Shown: one piece after another, positions 5,541 to 5,844 of the stretch
Layout: every line of letters starts with the position of its first letter
Position numbering within the stretch: position 1 is the stretch's first letter
Origin: CAYYMD01 sp964480425
Lineage (GTDB): Bacteria > Planctomycetota > Phycisphaerae > SM23-33
Length of the DNA: 5,844 nt
Direction: 5' to 3'
Assembly: GCA_964480425.1 (NCBI GenBank)
Contig: CAYZPY010000150.1
Coordinates: 1-5,844 of the forward strand
Notes under the pieces: generated by a model
The model's input: the letters and a program-made list of their open reading frames with translations, nothing else
Database searches by the model: none
Told to the model about the DNA's origin: nothing
Program-made: the position numbers and the translations under genes

Positions 5541-5705
5541 ATGCCGGATAATTCGGAAAATCCAAAAGAAGAACTCACCGCCTGCCTCAAGGGCATGCAA
5601 ATCCTGCTGGAGTGGCAAAACGACCTTGTCCGCAAGGCGCTGGAGCAGACACGCCGGCTTAAGCCCTCCCCAAAGCCCCCCGGTGGGAAGAAGGGTAAAC
5701 GTTAA
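5541..5705 (+). CDS. Small 54-residue protein in the cro position
   Basis: ATG 5541 to TAA 5703-5705 encodes a 54-residue protein that I do not recognise. It has an acidic, polar start (MPDNSENPKEEL), a central amphipathic helix of about 30 residues (about 11-40, with LKGMQILLEWQ then NDLVRKALEQTRRL), and a basic, Pro/Gly/Lys-rich tail (PSPKPPGGKKGKR) that could touch nucleic acid. AGGG (5535-5538) lies two bases from the ATG and AAGG (5525-5528) twelve bases away, so neither is ideally spaced. The gene is divergent from the repressor across the operator region and is followed by a terminator, so it is probably a one-gene early transcript. It has no visible helix-turn-helix, so calling it Cro is not justified. 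A minus-strand frame over the same stretch is hydrophobic and lacks context. Confidence 0.6.
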   Translation: MPDNSENPKEELTACLKGMQILLEWQNDLVRKALEQTRRLKPSPKPPGGKKGKR

Positions 5706-5734
5706 AAGCATACCAAACAGGTCCACAAACGCTG

Positions 5735-5779
5735 CGCCGGGTTGGTTCTTGTCGGGGAGGCCGACCCGGCGGGCTTTTT
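5735..5779 (+). terminator. Rho-independent terminator
   Basis: CGCCGGGTTGG (5735-5745) pairs with CCGACCCGGCG (5761-5771) as an 11-bp stem with one U-G wobble around a 15-base loop. GGC and five Ts (5775-5779) follow. It lies 29 bases past the stop of the 54-residue gene. A shorter alternative stem, GTCGG/CCGAC (5751-5765), uses the same right arm. The minus strand has no T run after the stem, so it should act only on plus-strand transcripts. Confidence 0.75.
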
Positions 5780-5844
5780 ATCATCACACTAGAGTAGTTT
5801 GCAGAAAGATTGTCGTCATGTTCGTCGCCGAGGACGAGTCCGGC

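Noticed and set aside
5440..5565. Longer repressor start at ATG 5565
   Set aside because: The added 46 residues are rich in Tyr, Cys and Phe and unlike a repressor N-terminus. They would be encoded by the operator/promoter stretch and overlap the divergent small gene.
5818..5844. Possible start of a plus-strand gene (MFVAEDESG) at the right edge
   Set aside because: Only nine codons are visible, there is no clear binding site, and a minus-strand frame is also open here, so neither can be supported.

Overview
The window is GC-rich (about 58-60% by eye) bacterial or phage DNA in which phage-type genes lie on both sides of one purine biosynthesis gene. The organism cannot be named from the sequence. 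The adenylosuccinate lyase is of the animal-like type, which as I recall also occurs in Planctomycetota and related phyla. Together with the GC content this makes a planctomycete-like host or its (pro)phage a reasonable but unproven guess.

Layout. (1) Positions 1-2010, minus strand: a phage head-morphogenesis pair. An SPP1 gp6-like portal protein (2010-418) overlaps by 4 bp (ATGA) a coiled-coil, scaffold-like gene that starts at 421 and runs off the left edge. That gene has an amber TAG at codon 14, then stays open for at least 126 codons. (2) Positions 2011-2252: a divergent intergenic region with no terminase gene where one would often be expected. (3) Positions 2253-3686, plus strand: complete purB. 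(4) Positions 3687-3908: a spacer holding a 41-codon frame that resembles the C-terminus of a formylglycine-generating-enzyme/C-type-lectin-fold protein. (5) Positions 4340-3909, minus strand: a small cysteine-dependent dual-specificity/tyrosine phosphatase with a Cx5R loop. (6) Positions 5427-4462, minus strand: an HTH plus S24 (LexA/CI-like) self-cleaving repressor. (7) Positions 5428-5540: a divergent control region with overlapping palindromes and a plus-strand promoter candidate. (8) Positions 5541-5705, plus strand: a 54-residue gene in the position normally held by cro, followed by a rho-independent terminator.

How it may work together. The right half looks like a lysogeny switch: a damage-sensitive repressor facing a small early gene across shared operators. 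The phosphatase lies downstream of the repressor on the same strand but seems to have its own promoter. The left half is the start of a late structural operon. PurB and the phosphatase lie between these modules. Either they are cargo carried by the phage, or this is a host segment caught between two phage fragments. The window alone cannot decide this, and it is the main question the region raises.
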